From: Ectopseudomonas chengduensis
Lineage (GTDB): Bacteria > Pseudomonadota > Gammaproteobacteria > Pseudomonadales > Pseudomonadaceae
Reading direction: 5' to 3'
Assembly: GCF_015712065.1 (NCBI RefSeq)
Contig: NZ_JACFYZ010000005.1
Coordinates: 1 to 64,000 of the forward strand
DNA: 64,000 nt
A program made the translations under genes and the position numbers. Below, piece after piece: positions 38,893-50,146 of the stretch. Under the pieces are notes generated by a model. It was not told where the DNA came from, did no database searches, and worked only from the letters and a program-made list of their open reading frames with translations. How positions within the stretch are numbered: the first letter of the stretch is position 1; each line of letters opens with the position of its first letter.

Positions 38893-41706
38893 ATGGCAGT
38901 AAAATACCCCGCGTTCCGCAAGAAATTCCCGCTGCTGGTCACCGGCAGCCTTCTGGCCCTACAGCCCGCGTTCAGCCTACAGTCCTTTGCCGCCGAGCAA
39001 TACGATTGCCAGGCGTCGCCCACGGGCGGTTGGGCCTGCGCGCCGAAATCAGCGGCTAGCGCCCTGCCTCCGCGCCCGGTGCACAGCCGTGATGCTGTCA
39101 GCAGCGGTGGTGCCAGCAGTGAGGCGGTAGCCAAGCAGGATGCCGCCCCGGTACTGGTCACCGAGAGCAAGGGCCGTGCCCTCGCCTCGCGCAGCCCCGA
39201 TTACAGTCACTTGGACTGGGTCCCGCGCGATAAGTTGACTGCCGCGCAACTGGCCGAGGCCGGTCCTTACTGCGCAGGCGCCTACGTCGAGCCGCTGCGT
39301 CCGGGCATGGATGACACCACGCCGCTGGACGAGTCGCCGATGTACGTTTCCGCCAAGGCTTCGCGCTTCGAGCAGGAAAAGCAGATCGCCACCCTCGCCG
39401 GTGACGTCGTCCTGCGCCAGTCCGGCATGCAGGTCGAGGCCGACGAAGCAAGCTTGCACCAGACGGAAAACCGTGGCGAGCTGGTCGGCAACGTACGCCT
39501 GCGCGACAAGGGTATGCTGGTGGTCGGCGACCGCGCCGAACTGCAACTGGATAACGGCGAAGCCCGTATCGACAACGCCGAATACGTGATGCATCAGGCT
39601 CACGTGCGCGGCAGCGCGCTCTACGCCAAGCGCGAAGAGACCGCGATCATCCGCCTCAAGGATGGCACCTATACCCGTTGCGAACCGGGCGACAATGCCT
39701 GGCACCTGAAGGGTAACAACGTCACCCTGAACCCGGCGACCGGCTTCGGTACCGCGACCAACGTGACGCTGCGGGTCAAGGACATTCCGGTGTTCTACAC
39801 CCCGTATATCTACTTCCCGATCGACGACCGTCGCCAGTCCGGCTTCCTGCCGCCGAGCATCGGCACGTCGAGCAGCAACGGTTTCTCGCTGCAAACGCCG
39901 TACTACTTCAACCTGGCGCCGAACTACGACGCCACGCTGTACCCGACCTACATGGCCAAACGCGGCCTGCTGATGGAAGGTGAGTTCCGTTACCTGACCG
40001 AGAGCAGCGAAGGCCAGGTCGGTGGCGCATGGCTGAACGACGACGAAGACGAGCGCAAACTGCAGTCCGAGTACGAAGATCAGCGCTGGATGTACAGCTG
40101 GCAGCACAAGCAGGGGCTGAACTCGCGCCTGCTCGCCGAAGTCGACTACACCGACATCAGCGACCCCTACTACTTCCAGGATCTCGATACCGATCTGGGC
40201 ATCGACAAGCAAACCTACGTCGACCAGCGCGGTACGCTGACCTATCGCGGTGACAGCTATACCGCACGTCTGAACGTGCATGCATACGAACTGGCCAACA
40301 TCACCGATGTGACGCCGTATGATCGTCTGCCGCAGATCACCCTGGACGGCAAACTGCCGTTCAATCCGGGCGGTCTGGACTTCACCTACGGCACCGAGTA
40401 CGTGCGCTTCGATCGCAACCTGCGCTCGGGCTTCTTCGTCGACAAGGATGGCGTAACCGGTCGCCCGCAGGACCTCTGGTACGACGAACGCCTTACCGGT
40501 CTTAACCGCGCAGACGGCGAACGTCTGCACCTGGAGCCAGGTGTTGCCCTGCCGCTGAACTGGAGCTGGGGCTTCGTCAAGCCGCAGGTCAAGTACCTGC
40601 AGACGCAGTACCAGGTAAACCTGGATGGCAAGGGTAAATCTGAGCTAGCGACCAACGACCCAGAAAATCAATGGTTCGGCGTCGACTACAATCGCTCGCC
40701 CAACCGCGGCGTTGGCCTGTTCAGTGTCGACAGCGGCCTGTATTTCGACCGCAACACCCAACTGTTTGGCAAAGACGCCCGCCAGACCCTGGAACCGCGT
40801 GCCTTCTACCTCTATGTGCCGGAAGAAGACCAGACCGATATCCCGGTATTCGACACGGGCGAGCCGACGTTCAGCTACGCCTCGCTGTGGCGTGAAAACC
40901 GCTTCAGTGGCAAGGATCGCATCGGTGACGAGAACAAGCTGTCGCTGGGTGTGACCAGCCGCTGGATCGAGTCGAATGGCTTCGAGCGTCAGCGTTTCAG
41001 CATCGGCCAGGCCTTCTACTTCGAAGACCGCAAGGTACAGCTGCCGGGCATCGACTACCGGGCCCGCCAGGAAGCCACCGCCGACGTCTCGCCTTATGCG
41101 CTGGAGTACCTGTATCGCTTCAATCGCGACTGGCGCTTCTCCTCGACTTTCAACTGGGATCCGGACCAGCACGCCACCCGCTCGGGCAGCGCAATGTTCC
41201 ATTACCAGCCGGAAGCCAATCCGAACAAGATCGTCAACTTCGGTTATCGCTATCGTAACGACACCGTGCGTTATGACCGTGACAGCGGTACCTGGACGAC
41301 CAACCCGGACTACGGCAACGAGACCCTTGCCGACGGCTCGCCGAACCCCAACTACATCAAGAACTACTACAAGATCGACCAGCATGACTTCTCCGTCATC
41401 TGGCCGCTGGCTCCGCAGTGGAGCCTGATCTCGCGCTGGCAGTACGACTATGGCCGCAACCGTACCCTGGAAGCCTTCGGTGGTTTCGAATACGACAGCT
41501 GCTGCTGGAAGCTGCGCCTGATCAACCGCTACTGGATCGATTACGACGAAGTCAGCCTCGACCCATCGCGCAACGACGAGCCGGACCGCGGCATCTTCCT
41601 GCAGATCGTCCTCAAGGGCCTCGGCGGCGTCGTTGGCAACAAGGTGGAAACTTTCCTCGACCAAGGCATTCAAGGTTACCGTGAACGTGAAGACCAAGCT
41701 TTCTGA
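38893..41706 (+). CDS. lptD: LPS-assembly protein LptD
   Basis: 937-residue outer-membrane protein that inserts lipopolysaccharide. A signal peptide (1-33) is followed by a variable segment, an OstA/LptA-like N domain (about 150-290) and a large C-terminal beta-barrel. The disulfide-forming cysteines are in place: C39 near the N terminus and the adjacent pair C870-C871 near the end. The start at 38893 fits the signal peptide. It heads lptD-surA, as in other gamma-proteobacteria, and surA overlaps its 3' end by 26 bases. Confidence 0.96.
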   Translation: MAVKYPAFRKKFPLLVTGSLLALQPAFSLQSFAAEQYDCQASPTGGWACAPKSAASALPPRPVHSRDAVSSGGASSEAVAKQDAAPVLVTESKGRALASRSPDYSHLDWVPRDKLTAAQLAEAGPYCAGAYVEPLRPGMDDTTPLDESPMYVSAKASRFEQEKQIATLAGDVVLRQSGMQVEADEASLHQTENRGELVGNVRLRDKGMLVVGDRAELQLDNGEARIDNAEYVMHQAHVRGSALYAKREETAIIRLKDGTYTRCEPGDNAWHLKGNNVTLNPATGFGTATNVTLRVKDIPVFYTPYIYFPIDDRRQSGFLPPSIGTSSSNGFSLQTPYYFNLAPNYDATLYPTYMAKRGLLMEGEFRYLTESSEGQVGGAWLNDDEDERKLQSEYEDQRWMYSWQHKQGLNSRLLAEVDYTDISDPYYFQDLDTDLGIDKQTYVDQRGTLTYRGDSYTARLNVHAYELANITDVTPYDRLPQITLDGKLPFNPGGLDFTYGTEYVRFDRNLRSGFFVDKDGVTGRPQDLWYDERLTGLNRADGERLHLEPGVALPLNWSWGFVKPQVKYLQTQYQVNLDGKGKSELATNDPENQWFGVDYNRSPNRGVGLFSVDSGLYFDRNTQLFGKDARQTLEPRAFYLYVPEEDQTDIPVFDTGEPTFSYASLWRENRFSGKDRIGDENKLSLGVTSRWIESNGFERQRFSIGQAFYFEDRKVQLPGIDYRARQEATADVSPYALEYLYRFNRDWRFSSTFNWDPDQHATRSGSAMFHYQPEANPNKIVNFGYRYRNDTVRYDRDSGTWTTNPDYGNETLADGSPNPNYIKNYYKIDQHDFSVIWPLAPQWSLISRWQYDYGRNRTLEAFGGFEYDSCCWKLRLINRYWIDYDEVSLDPSRNDEPDRGIFLQIVLKGLGGVVGNKVETFLDQGIQGYREREDQAF

Positions 41707-42979
41707 TCGCCTGCGCCCCCTGCTATTGGGCGCAGCACTGCTGGCAGCAATGGCTCAGGCCCAGGTTCGCCCACTGGATCGCGTCGTGGCCATCGTCGAC
41801 AACGACGTGGTCATGCAGAGCCAGCTCGACGCTCGCCTGCGTGAAGTGCAACAGACCATCGACAAGCGCGGTGGCGCCCTGCCTCCGGAGAACGTACTCA
41901 GCCAGCAGGTGCTCGAACGCCTGATCATCGAGAACATCCAGCTGCAGATTGGCGACCGCTCCGGCATTCGTATCACCGACGAAGAGCTGAACCAGGCCAT
42001 GGGCACCATCGCCCAGCGCAACGGCATGAGCCTGGAGCAGTTCCGCGAAGCGCTGGCTCGTGATGGCCTGTCCTATGCCGATGCTCGTGATCAGGTGCGG
42101 CGCGAGATGATCATCAGCCGTGTGCGTCAGCGCCGCGTGGCCGAACGCATCCAGGTCACCGACCAGGAAGTGCAGAACTTCCTCGCCTCCGACCTGGGCA
42201 AGATGCAGCTGTCGGAAGAGTTCCGTCTGGCCAATATCCTGATTCCGGTTTCCGAGGGCGCGTCCTCCAGCGAAATCCAGGCCGCCGAGCGTCAGGCGCA
42301 GGAGGTGTATCAGCAGCTGCAGCAAGGCGCAGACTTCGCCCAACTGGCGATTTCCCGTTCGGCCAGTGAAACCGCGCTGGAAGGCGGCGAGATGGGCTGG
42401 CGTAAAGCCGGTCAGCTGCCGCCGCCGTTCGACAACATGATCAGCCAGCTGAATCCGGGCGAAGTCACCGAGCCGGTGCGCACACCGGGCGGTTTCATCA
42501 TCCTCAAGCTGATCGAGAAGCGTGGCGGCGATACTCAGGTACGTGACGAAGTGCATGTTCGCCACATCCTGATCAAGCCCAGCGAGATTCGCAGCGAAGA
42601 AGAAACCCGTCGCCTGGTCGAGCGCCTGTATCAGCGCATCGTCGATGGCGAGGACTTCGCCGAACTGGCGAAGAGCTTCTCCGAAGATCCGGGCTCTGCA
42701 CTCAATGGTGGCGATCTGAACTGGATCGACCCCAATGCACTGGTGCCCGAGTTCCGTGAAGTGATGAACAACACTGCCAGCGGCGAGCTGTCCAAGCCGT
42801 TCAAGAGTCCTTACGGCTGGCACGTGCTGCAGGTCATGGGCCGCCGCGCCACTGACAGCAGCGCGCAGTTCCGCGAGCAACAGGCCGCAAACCTGCTGCG
42901 TAACCGCAAGTACGACGAGGAGCTGCAGGCCTGGCTGCGCCAGATCCGCGACGAAGCCTACGTCGAGACCAAGCTGTAA
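41681..42979 (+). CDS. surA: Periplasmic chaperone/PPIase SurA
   Basis: 432 residues. Signal peptide of about 26 residues ending AQAQ, an N-terminal chaperone domain (about 27-170), two parvulin PPIase domains (about 175-276 and 288-385) and a C-terminal helix. It escorts barrel proteins such as LptD. A GTG start at 41681 has AAGG 5 bases before it and overlaps the lptD stop by 26 bases; a second GTG two codons later is a less likely start. A good terminator follows. Confidence 0.94.
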   Translation: MNVKTKLSDRLRPLLLGAALLAAMAQAQVRPLDRVVAIVDNDVVMQSQLDARLREVQQTIDKRGGALPPENVLSQQVLERLIIENIQLQIGDRSGIRITDEELNQAMGTIAQRNGMSLEQFREALARDGLSYADARDQVRREMIISRVRQRRVAERIQVTDQEVQNFLASDLGKMQLSEEFRLANILIPVSEGASSSEIQAAERQAQEVYQQLQQGADFAQLAISRSASETALEGGEMGWRKAGQLPPPFDNMISQLNPGEVTEPVRTPGGFIILKLIEKRGGDTQVRDEVHVRHILIKPSEIRSEEETRRLVERLYQRIVDGEDFAELAKSFSEDPGSALNGGDLNWIDPNALVPEFREVMNNTASGELSKPFKSPYGWHVLQVMGRRATDSSAQFREQQAANLLRNRKYDEELQAWLRQIRDEAYVETKL

Positions 42980-42994
42980 TAGCGGTATCGCTCC

Positions 42995-43022
42995 AAAAGC
43001 CCGGCCAAGTGCCGGGCTTTTT
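42995..43022 (+). terminator. Terminator after surA
   Basis: AAAAGCCCGGC / GCCGGGCTTTT, an 11-bp stem with a 5-base loop and a T run. It separates lptD-surA from pdxA-rsmA-apaGH, at least partly. Confidence 0.9.
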
Positions 43023-43075
43023 CGTTATTGGCCCGGCAGCGTAAACTGATGCCCCAGCCCGCACAGAGAGCGACC

Positions 43076-44071
43076 ATGACTGCGCAGTACTGCTTTGCCC
43101 TCACACCTGGCGAGCCCGCCGGTATCGGTCCCGATCTCTGCCTGCTGCTGGCCCGGCAGGCGCAGCCAGCGCCTCTGGTCGCCATCGCCAGCCGCGAGTT
43201 ATTGGCAGAACGCGCGAAGCAACTGGGGCTGAATATCGAATTGCTGACTGTCGGTCCGCAGCAATGGCCAGACAGCCCCGCAGCGGCTGGCAGCCTCTAC
43301 GTCTGGGATACGCCCCTGGCGACACCAGCCATCCCCGGCAAACTGACGCCCGCCAACGCCGCCTACGTGCTGCAGACCCTCACCCGCGCTGGCCAAGGCT
43401 GCCTGGACGGAACATTTGCCGGGATGATCACGGCGCCCGTACACAAGGGCGTGATCAACGAAGCGGGTATCGCCTTCTCCGGTCACACCGAGTTTCTCGC
43501 CGAACTGACCCACACCCAGCAGGTGGTGATGATGCTGGCGACCCGCGGCTTGCGCGTTGCGCTGGTCACCACTCACCTGCCACTGAAGGATGTCGCGGCA
43601 GCCATCACCGCCGAACGCCTGGAGCGTGTGACCCGCATCCTGCATGCCGATCTGCAAAGCAAGTTCGGCATCGCCGAGCCACGCATCCTGGTGTGCGGGC
43701 TCAATCCGCACGCAGGCGAAGGCGGGCATCTGGGACGTGAGGAAATCGAGATCATCGAACCGACGCTGGAGCGTCTGCGCAGCGAAGGAATGAACCTGAT
43801 CGGCCCGCTGCCGGCCGACACCCTGTTCACCCCCAAGTATCTCGAACATGCCGATGCCGTACTGGCCATGTACCACGACCAGGGCCTGCCAGTGCTCAAG
43901 TTCAAGGGTTTCGGTGCGGCGCTCAATGTCACGCTGGGCCTGCCGATCATCCGCACCTCGGTGGATCATGGCACTGCCCTGGATCTTGCCGGTACCGGCA
44001 AGGTGGACATCGGCAGCCTGCAGGTGGCACTGGAAACCGCCTACCAGATGGCCGCCAGCCGCCGGGAATGA
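43076..44071 (+). CDS. pdxA: 4-hydroxythreonine-4-phosphate dehydrogenase
   Basis: 331-residue NAD-dependent oxidase of pyridoxal phosphate synthesis. Conserved zinc/substrate motifs: [41 protein letters not shown] and [11 protein letters not shown]. The start at 43076 has AGAGAG upstream and gives the family length. Followed by rsmA at 113 bases. Confidence 0.96.
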   Translation: MTAQYCFALTPGEPAGIGPDLCLLLARQAQPAPLVAIASRELLAERAKQLGLNIELLTVGPQQWPDSPAAAGSLYVWDTPLATPAIPGKLTPANAAYVLQTLTRAGQGCLDGTFAGMITAPVHKGVINEAGIAFSGHTEFLAELTHTQQVVMMLATRGLRVALVTTHLPLKDVAAAITAERLERVTRILHADLQSKFGIAEPRILVCGLNPHAGEGGHLGREEIEIIEPTLERLRSEGMNLIGPLPADTLFTPKYLEHADAVLAMYHDQGLPVLKFKGFGAALNVTLGLPIIRTSVDHGTALDLAGTGKVDIGSLQVALETAYQMAASRRE

Positions 44072-44184
44072 ACCACTGAGACCACGGCCCGCGCCCGCGG
44101 CGCCATTCGCTGGTAGACTGTGCGACTTTCTTTTTTGCATCCAGCCTCGAGCAAAACGCCTCGAGGCGCTGCGCGGAGCCGTAC

Positions 44185-44994
44185 ATGTCCGAATACCAAC
44201 ACCGCGCGCGCAAGCGCTTCGGCCAGAACTTCCTGCATGATGCCGGGGTGATCGACCGCATCCTGCGCGCCATTCGCGCCAAGGAAGACGAACGCCTGCT
44301 GGAAATCGGCCCAGGCCAGGGTGCCATTACCGAGGGTTTGCTCGACAGCGGTGCGCAGCTCGACGTGATCGAACTCGACCTCGATCTGATCCCCATCCTG
44401 CAAGGCAAGTTCGGCGACAATCCGCGCTTTCGGCTGAATCAGGGCGACGCGCTGAAATTCGACTTCGCCCGCCTCGAAGCGGCACCACGCAGCCTACGCG
44501 TGGTCGGCAATCTGCCCTACAACATCTCCACGCCGCTGATTTTCCATCTGCTGGACAACGCGCCACTGATTCGCGACATGCACTTCATGCTGCAGAAGGA
44601 AGTGGTCGAGCGCATGGCCGCCGGCCCGGGCGGTGGCGATTGGGGGCGGCTGTCGATCATGGTGCAATACCACTGCCGCGTAGAGCATCTGTTCAACGTC
44701 GGCCCCGGCGCCTTCAACCCGCCACCCAAGGTCGACTCGGCCATCGTCCGCCTGGTGCCACATGAAACCCTGCCGCACCCGGCCAAGGACCATCGCCTGC
44801 TCGAACGCGTCGTGCGTGAGGCCTTCAACCAGCGCCGCAAGACCCTGCGCAACACGCTCAAGCAATTGCTGCCCGCCGATGCCATCGAATCGGCAGGCGT
44901 CGACGGCAGCCTGCGCCCCGAACAGCTGGATCAGGCCGCCTTCGTCCGCCTGGCCGACCAGCTGGCCCTGCAGCCTTCGGCCGAGCAGGACTAA
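44185..44994 (+). CDS. rsmA: 16S rRNA dimethyladenosine transferase
   Basis: 269 residues. Dimethylates two adjacent adenines in the 3' hairpin of 16S rRNA during 30S maturation; formerly ksgA. SAM motif [15 protein letters not shown] (about 39-53), the family FGQNFLHD near the N terminus and the NLPYNIST catalytic motif are present. It sits between pdxA and apaG, a conserved order. Confidence 0.97.
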   Translation: MSEYQHRARKRFGQNFLHDAGVIDRILRAIRAKEDERLLEIGPGQGAITEGLLDSGAQLDVIELDLDLIPILQGKFGDNPRFRLNQGDALKFDFARLEAAPRSLRVVGNLPYNISTPLIFHLLDNAPLIRDMHFMLQKEVVERMAAGPGGGDWGRLSIMVQYHCRVEHLFNVGPGAFNPPPKVDSAIVRLVPHETLPHPAKDHRLLERVVREAFNQRRKTLRNTLKQLLPADAIESAGVDGSLRPEQLDQAAFVRLADQLALQPSAEQD

Positions 44995-45023
44995 ACTGCA
45001 ATCACGCTCAACGGATCATGCGC

Positions 45024-45404
45024 ATGTCCGACCCTCGCTATCAGATCGACGTCAGTGTCACCACCCGCTACCTGGCTGCGCAGTCGCAGCCGGAGCAGAA
45101 CCGCTACGCCTTCTCCTACACCGTGACCATCGTCAATAACGGCGAGCTACCGGCCCAGCTGCTGTCGCGTCACTGGGTCATCACCGACGGCGACGGCCGC
45201 GTGCAGGAAGTGCGTGGTGCCGGGGTGATCGGCCAGCAGCCGCATATCGCTCCCGGCGCCAGCCACACCTACAGCAGCGGCACGGTAATGGCCACGCAGG
45301 TCGGCACCATGCAGGGCAGCTACCAGATGCTCGCCGAGGACGGCAAACGCTTCGACGCAACCATCGCGCCCTTCCGCCTGGCTGTGCCGGGGGCCCTTCA
45401 CTGA
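45024..45404 (+). CDS. apaG: ApaG protein
   Basis: 126-residue beta-sandwich protein of the ApaG/DUF525 family, with the core [24 protein letters not shown]. Linked to apaH and to magnesium and cobalt handling in enterobacteria; molecular role unclear. Two adjacent ATGs are possible (45018 and 45024); 45024 gives the family length. It ends one base into the apaH ATG. Confidence 0.93.
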   Translation: MSDPRYQIDVSVTTRYLAAQSQPEQNRYAFSYTVTIVNNGELPAQLLSRHWVITDGDGRVQEVRGAGVIGQQPHIAPGASHTYSSGTVMATQVGTMQGSYQMLAEDGKRFDATIAPFRLAVPGALH

Positions 45405-46222
45405 TGGCGGTGTATGCCGTCGGCGACCTGCAGGGTTGCCTCAAACCGCTCAAGTGCCTGCTCGAGCAAGTGTCCTTCAATCCCGCGCAAGACCAGCTGT
45501 GGCTGGTCGGCGATCTGGTCAACCGCGGCCCGCAGTCGCTGGAAACCCTGCGTTTTCTCTACTCCATTCGCCATGCGATCACCTGTGTACTGGGCAACCA
45601 TGACCTGCACCTGCTGGCTGTCGCGCACAATATCGAGCGTCTGAAGAAGGGCGATACCCTGCGCGAGATTCTCGATGCGCCGGACCGCACTGATCTGCTC
45701 GATTGGCTGCGCATGCAGAAGCTGGTGCACCACGACGCCGAACGCAAGGTGACCCTGGTACATGCCGGCATCCCGCCGCAATGGACGCTGAGCAAGGCGC
45801 TGCGCCGCGCCGCCGAGGTCGAAGAGGCACTGCGTGACGATGCCCGTCTGCCGTTGTTTCTCGACGGCATGTACGGCAACGAGCCGGCCAAATGGAACAA
45901 GGAACTGCACGGCGTCACCCGCCTGCGGGTGATCACCAACTATTTCACCCGCATGCGCTTCTGCAAGGCCGACGGCACCTTGGACCTGAAGAGCAAGGAA
46001 GGCGTCGGCAGCGCACCGCCAGGCTTCGCCCCCTGGTTCAGCCACCCACAGCGCAAAATGCGCGGCGAGAAGATCATCTTCGGTCACTGGGCAGCGCTGG
46101 AAGGCAACTGCACGGAACCTGGCCTCTACGCGCTGGATACCGGCTGCGTCTGGGGCGGTGCGATGACCCTGCTCGACGTCGACAGCGGAGCACTGCACCG
46201 CTGCACCTGCCCCAAGGAATAA
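45404..46222 (+). CDS. apaH: Bis(5'-nucleosyl)-tetraphosphatase, symmetrical
   Basis: 272 residues; hydrolyses Ap4A to two ADP and also removes NpnN caps from RNA. Metallophosphoesterase motifs GDLQGC (with metal-binding D8), GDLVNRGP and GNHDLH are present. Its ATG shares one base with the apaG stop (TGATG), giving coupling. Confidence 0.96.
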   Translation: MAVYAVGDLQGCLKPLKCLLEQVSFNPAQDQLWLVGDLVNRGPQSLETLRFLYSIRHAITCVLGNHDLHLLAVAHNIERLKKGDTLREILDAPDRTDLLDWLRMQKLVHHDAERKVTLVHAGIPPQWTLSKALRRAAEVEEALRDDARLPLFLDGMYGNEPAKWNKELHGVTRLRVITNYFTRMRFCKADGTLDLKSKEGVGSAPPGFAPWFSHPQRKMRGEKIIFGHWAALEGNCTEPGLYALDTGCVWGGAMTLLDVDSGALHRCTCPKE

Positions 46223-46254
46223 GCCAGCCTCCCATCCGGTAAAGGTCCCCGAAC

Positions 46255-46584
46255 ATGAGTGAATTCAAGCGTATTTCCCCCCAACAGGCGCAGGAGCTGC
46301 GCACCCAGGGCGCCGTCGTAGTCGATATTCGCGACCCGCAGAGCTTCGCCAATGGCCATATCAGCGGCTCGCGTCACCTGGACAACCACTCGCTGCATGA
46401 TTTCATCAGCCACGCCGACCTCGACGCGCCATTGATCGTCTCCTGCTACCACGGCAACTCCAGCCAGGGCGCCGCAGCCTACCTGGCCGGTCAGGGTTTC
46501 TCCGAGGTGTACAGCCTCGACGGCGGTTTCGAGCTGTGGCGCGCCACCTACCCAAGCGAGACCGCGCAAAGTTCCGAAGAATAA
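46255..46584 (+). CDS. glpE: Thiosulfate sulfurtransferase GlpE
   Basis: 109-residue single-domain rhodanese. The active-site cysteine C64 lies in [11 protein letters not shown]. It transfers sulfane sulfur from thiosulfate in the cytoplasm. It follows apaH after 32 bases. A GGCAGGCC/GGCCTGCC inverted repeat (46597-46623) lies just after it. Confidence 0.93.
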   Translation: MSEFKRISPQQAQELRTQGAVVVDIRDPQSFANGHISGSRHLDNHSLHDFISHADLDAPLIVSCYHGNSSQGAAAYLAGQGFSEVYSLDGGFELWRATYPSETAQSSEE

Positions 46585-46596
46585 ATTTCTTCACGC

Positions 46597-46623
46597 GGCA
46601 GGCCGCGCCCGCTCTGGCCTGCC
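46597..46623. terminator. Hairpin after glpE
   Basis: GGCAGGCC / GGCCTGCC, 8-bp perfect stem with an 11-base loop. There is no U tract, so it is a weak candidate. Confidence 0.35.
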
Positions 46624-46669
46624 GCCACTTCCCGACGTACGGTAACATCCCGTTATCGTTGTCTCGCCC

Positions 46670-46696
46670 TTGACGCTCTGCAGAACGAACTATTCT
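46670..46696 (+). promoter_or_regulatory. Possible promoter of the prkA operon
   Basis: TTGACG (46670-46675) and TATTCT (46691-46696), with a 15-base spacer that is short for sigma70. The CTATTCT -10 would also suit sigmaS. The 283-base region before prkA, including a roughly 170-base leader, contains no gene that I can support. Confidence 0.35.
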
Positions 46697-46867
46697 GTTA
46701 CTCAGGCCATCCCACTGAAGGTAGAGCCGGCAAACCGGCATCGGGCCATCGGTAACAACTTTTAGGTTTTGGGGGATTGTTCCCGACTTCTTCGGAGCCG
46801 GAGTTACCCAGCACCTGCACGCACGACCGATCCCGAGCCAGCTTTCAGCATCGAGCGAGGTGAAGTC

Positions 46868-48790
46868 ATGAGCATTTTCAGTCACTTCCAACAACGTTTC
46901 GAGGCGACCCGCCAGGAGGATTACTCGCTGCAGGAGTACCTCGAACTGTGCAAACAGGATCGCAGCGCCTACGCCACTGCGGCCGAGCGCCTGCTGATGG
47001 CCATTGGCGAGCCGGAACTGCTGGACACTTCCAGCGATTCACGGCTGTCACGCATCTTCTCCAATAAGGTCATCCGCCGCTATCCGGCCTTCGCCGACTT
47101 CCATGGCATGGAAGAGTGCATCGATCAGATCGTCTCCTACTTCAGGCATGCCGCGCAGGGCCTGGAAGAGAAGAAGCAGATTCTCTATCTGCTCGGCCCG
47201 GTGGGCGGCGGTAAATCCTCGCTGGCGGAAAAGCTCAAGCAACTGATGGAGAAGGTGCCCTTCTACGCCATCAAGGGCTCACCGGTATTCGAGTCGCCCC
47301 TGGGGCTGTTCAACGCCACCGAAGACGGCGCCATCCTCGAAGAGGACTACGGCATCCCACGGCGCTACCTCAGCTCGATCATGTCGCCCTGGGCCACCAA
47401 GCGCCTGCAGGAGTTCGGCGGCGACATCAGCCAGTTCCGCGTGGTCAAACTGTACCCGTCGATCCTCAACCAGATCGCCGTGGCCAAGACCGAACCAGGC
47501 GATGAGAACAACCAGGACATCTCCGCCCTGGTCGGTAAGGTGGATATCCGCAAACTGGAGGAATACCCGCAGAACGACGCCGACGCCTACAGCTACTCGG
47601 GCGCGCTGTGCCGGGCCAACCAGGGCCTGATGGAATTCGTCGAGATGTTCAAGGCGCCGATCAAGGTCCTACACCCGCTGCTGACCGCCACCCAGGAAGG
47701 CAACTACAACAGCACCGAAGGCCTCGGCGCGATTCCCTACAGCGGCATCCTGCTGGCCCACTCCAACGAGTCCGAGTGGCACAGCTTCCGTAACAACAAG
47801 AACAACGAGGCCTTCATCGACCGTATCTATATCGTCAAGGTGCCCTACTGCCTGCGCGTGACCGACGAGATCAAGATCTACGACAAGCTGTTGATCAACA
47901 GCTCGCTGGCCAAGGCCCATTGCGCGCCGGACACCCTGAAGATGCTTGCCCAGTTCTCCACCCTGTCGCGCCTGAAGGAACCGGAGAACTCCAACATCTA
48001 CTCGAAGATGCGCGTCTACGACGGCGAGAACCTCAAGGACACCGACCCGAAAGCCAAGTCGATTCAGGAGTATCGCGACAGCGCGGGTGTCGATGAGGGC
48101 ATGAACGGCCTGTCGACCCGCTTCGCCTTCAAGATCCTGTCCAAGGTATTCAACTTCGATCCGCACGAGATCGCCGCCAACCCGGTACACCTGCTGTACG
48201 TGCTGGAGCAGCAGATCGAGCAGGAGCAATTCCCCGCCGAGGTGCGCGAGCGCTACCTGCGCTACATCAAGGAATACCTGGCGCCGCGCTACATCGAGTT
48301 CATCGGCAAGGAAATCCAGACCGCCTATCTGGAGTCCTACAGTGAATACGGGCAGAACATCTTCGACCGCTACGTGCTGTACGCCGATTTCTGGATTCAG
48401 GATCAGGAGTACCGCGACCCGGAGACCGGCGAGATTCTCAACCGCGTAGCGCTCAACGAGGAGTTGGAGAAGATCGAGAAACCGGCCGGCATCAGCAACC
48501 CGAAGGATTTCCGCAACGAGATCGTCAACTTCGTGCTGCGCGCCCGTGCCAACAACAACGGCAAGAACCCCACCTGGCTCAGCTACGAGAAGCTGCGCGT
48601 GGTGATCGAGAAGAAGATGTTCTCCAACACCGAGGATCTGCTCCCGGTCATCAGCTTCAACGCCAAGGGCAGCAAGGAGGATCAGCAGAAGCACAACGAC
48701 TTCGTCAAACGCATGGTCGAGCGCGGCTACACCGAGAAGCAGGTTCGCCTGCTGTCGGAGTGGTACCTGCGGGTTCGCAAGTCTCAGTAA
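46868..48790 (+). CDS. prkA: PrkA family serine protein kinase (YeaG)
   Basis: 640 residues. An AAA+ domain with Walker A GPVGGGKS (110-117) is followed by a C-terminal PrkA kinase domain. In E. coli YeaG is induced by stationary phase and nitrogen starvation. The start at 46868 (MSIFSHFQQRF) has AGGTGAAG before it and excludes an upstream frame of 33 codons with no family match. It is the first gene of the prkA-yeaH-spoVR operon, 74 bases before yeaH. Confidence 0.94.
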   Translation: MSIFSHFQQRFEATRQEDYSLQEYLELCKQDRSAYATAAERLLMAIGEPELLDTSSDSRLSRIFSNKVIRRYPAFADFHGMEECIDQIVSYFRHAAQGLEEKKQILYLLGPVGGGKSSLAEKLKQLMEKVPFYAIKGSPVFESPLGLFNATEDGAILEEDYGIPRRYLSSIMSPWATKRLQEFGGDISQFRVVKLYPSILNQIAVAKTEPGDENNQDISALVGKVDIRKLEEYPQNDADAYSYSGALCRANQGLMEFVEMFKAPIKVLHPLLTATQEGNYNSTEGLGAIPYSGILLAHSNESEWHSFRNNKNNEAFIDRIYIVKVPYCLRVTDEIKIYDKLLINSSLAKAHCAPDTLKMLAQFSTLSRLKEPENSNIYSKMRVYDGENLKDTDPKAKSIQEYRDSAGVDEGMNGLSTRFAFKILSKVFNFDPHEIAANPVHLLYVLEQQIEQEQFPAEVRERYLRYIKEYLAPRYIEFIGKEIQTAYLESYSEYGQNIFDRYVLYADFWIQDQEYRDPETGEILNRVALNEELEKIEKPAGISNPKDFRNEIVNFVLRARANNNGKNPTWLSYEKLRVVIEKKMFSNTEDLLPVISFNAKGSKEDQQKHNDFVKRMVERGYTEKQVRLLSEWYLRVRKSQ

Positions 48791-48864
48791 GCCCAATCCG
48801 GCGCGCGGCGCGTGCCGGGTCATTCGCTGCCTGCCTGTGGCTATGGGCAGGCTAGGGAGACGTC

Positions 48865-50136
48865 ATGAGCTACGTGATCGACCGGCGCCTCAACGGCAAG
48901 AACAAGAGCACGGTTAACCGCCAGCGCTTCCTGCGGCGTTACCGTGAACACATCAAGAAGGCGGTGGAGGAAGCCGTCAGCCGGCGCTCCATCACCGACA
49001 TGGAGCACGGCGAGCAGATCAGCATTCCGGGTCGCGATATCGATGAGCCGGTGCTGCATCATGGCCGCGGCGGCAAGCAGACCATCGTCCACCCCGGCAA
49101 CAAGGAATTCACCGCCGGCGAGCGCATCCCCAGGCCGCAGGGTGGTGGCGGTGGGCGCGGCAGTGGCAAGGCGAGCAACTCCGGCGAAGGCATGGACGAG
49201 TTCGTGTTCCAGATCACCCAGGAGGAATTCCTCGACTTCATGTTCGAGGACCTGGAGTTGCCCAATCTGGTCAAGCGCCACCTGACCGGTGCAGAAACCT
49301 TCAAGACCGTGCGCGCCGGTATCAGCAACGAGGGCAACCCCTCGCGCATCAACATCGTGCGCACCCTGCGTTCGGCCCACGCACGGCGCATCGCCCTGTC
49401 TGGTTCCAGCCGCGCCAAATTGCGCGAAGCCAAAGCCGAACTGGAGCGATTACGCAGGGAAGAGCCGGACAACTTCGGCGATATCCAGGCCATTCAGGAG
49501 GAAATCGAACGCCTCAGCGCACGTATCCATCGTGTGCCGTTTCTCGACACCTTCGACCTCAAGTACAACCTGCTGACCAAGCAGCCCAACCCCAGCTCCA
49601 AGGCGGTGATGTTCTGTCTGATGGACGTCTCCGGCTCCATGACCCAGGCCACCAAGGACGTGGCCAAACGCTTCTTCATCCTCCTGTACCTGTTCCTCAA
49701 GCGCAATTACGACAAGATCGACGTGGTCTTCATCCGCCACCACACCAGTGCCAAGGAAGTGGACGAGGAGGAGTTCTTCTATTCCCGGGAAACCGGCGGC
49801 ACCATCGTTTCCAGCGCCCTGAAGCTGATGCAGGAAGTCATGGCCGAGCGCTACCCAATCAACGAGTGGAACATCTATGCCGCCCAGGCGTCGGACGGCG
49901 ACAACTGGAATGACGATTCACCGGTATGCAGGGATATATTGATCAACCAGATCATGCCGTTCGTGCAGTACTTCACCTACGTCGAGATCACCCCACGCGA
50001 ACACCAGGCGTTGTGGTTCGAGTACGAACAAGTGGCCGAAGCCTTCGCCGAGAGCTTCGCCCAGCAGCAACTGGTGTCCGCCGCGGACATCTACCCGGTG
50101 TTCCGCGAACTGTTCCAGCGTCGCCTGGTGAGTTGA
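48865..50136 (+). CDS. yeaH: YeaH family (DUF444) von Willebrand A-type protein
   Basis: 423 residues. Gly-rich segment [12 protein letters not shown] (about 93-104) and a C-terminal von Willebrand A-like domain whose metal-site motif is DVSGSM (D254, S256, S258). With an AAA+ partner encoded immediately before, this is the MoxR/VWA type of pair (inference). Function is not established; it is sigmaS-linked in enterobacteria. spoVR begins 10 bases after it. Confidence 0.92.
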   Translation: MSYVIDRRLNGKNKSTVNRQRFLRRYREHIKKAVEEAVSRRSITDMEHGEQISIPGRDIDEPVLHHGRGGKQTIVHPGNKEFTAGERIPRPQGGGGGRGSGKASNSGEGMDEFVFQITQEEFLDFMFEDLELPNLVKRHLTGAETFKTVRAGISNEGNPSRINIVRTLRSAHARRIALSGSSRAKLREAKAELERLRREEPDNFGDIQAIQEEIERLSARIHRVPFLDTFDLKYNLLTKQPNPSSKAVMFCLMDVSGSMTQATKDVAKRFFILLYLFLKRNYDKIDVVFIRHHTSAKEVDEEEFFYSRETGGTIVSSALKLMQEVMAERYPINEWNIYAAQASDGDNWNDDSPVCRDILINQIMPFVQYFTYVEITPREHQALWFEYEQVAEAFAESFAQQQLVSAADIYPVFRELFQRRLVS

Positions 50137-50146
50137 GGGCCAAGCC

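Noticed and set aside
39049..40530. Long minus-strand frame opposite lptD
   Set aside because: No recognisable domain, no start signal, and it lies wholly inside a well-supported outer-membrane protein gene.
46705..46760. Possible small RNA or riboswitch before prkA, based on a GCCGG/CCGGC dyad
   Set aside because: The stem is only 5 bp and there is no U tract or known riboswitch pattern.
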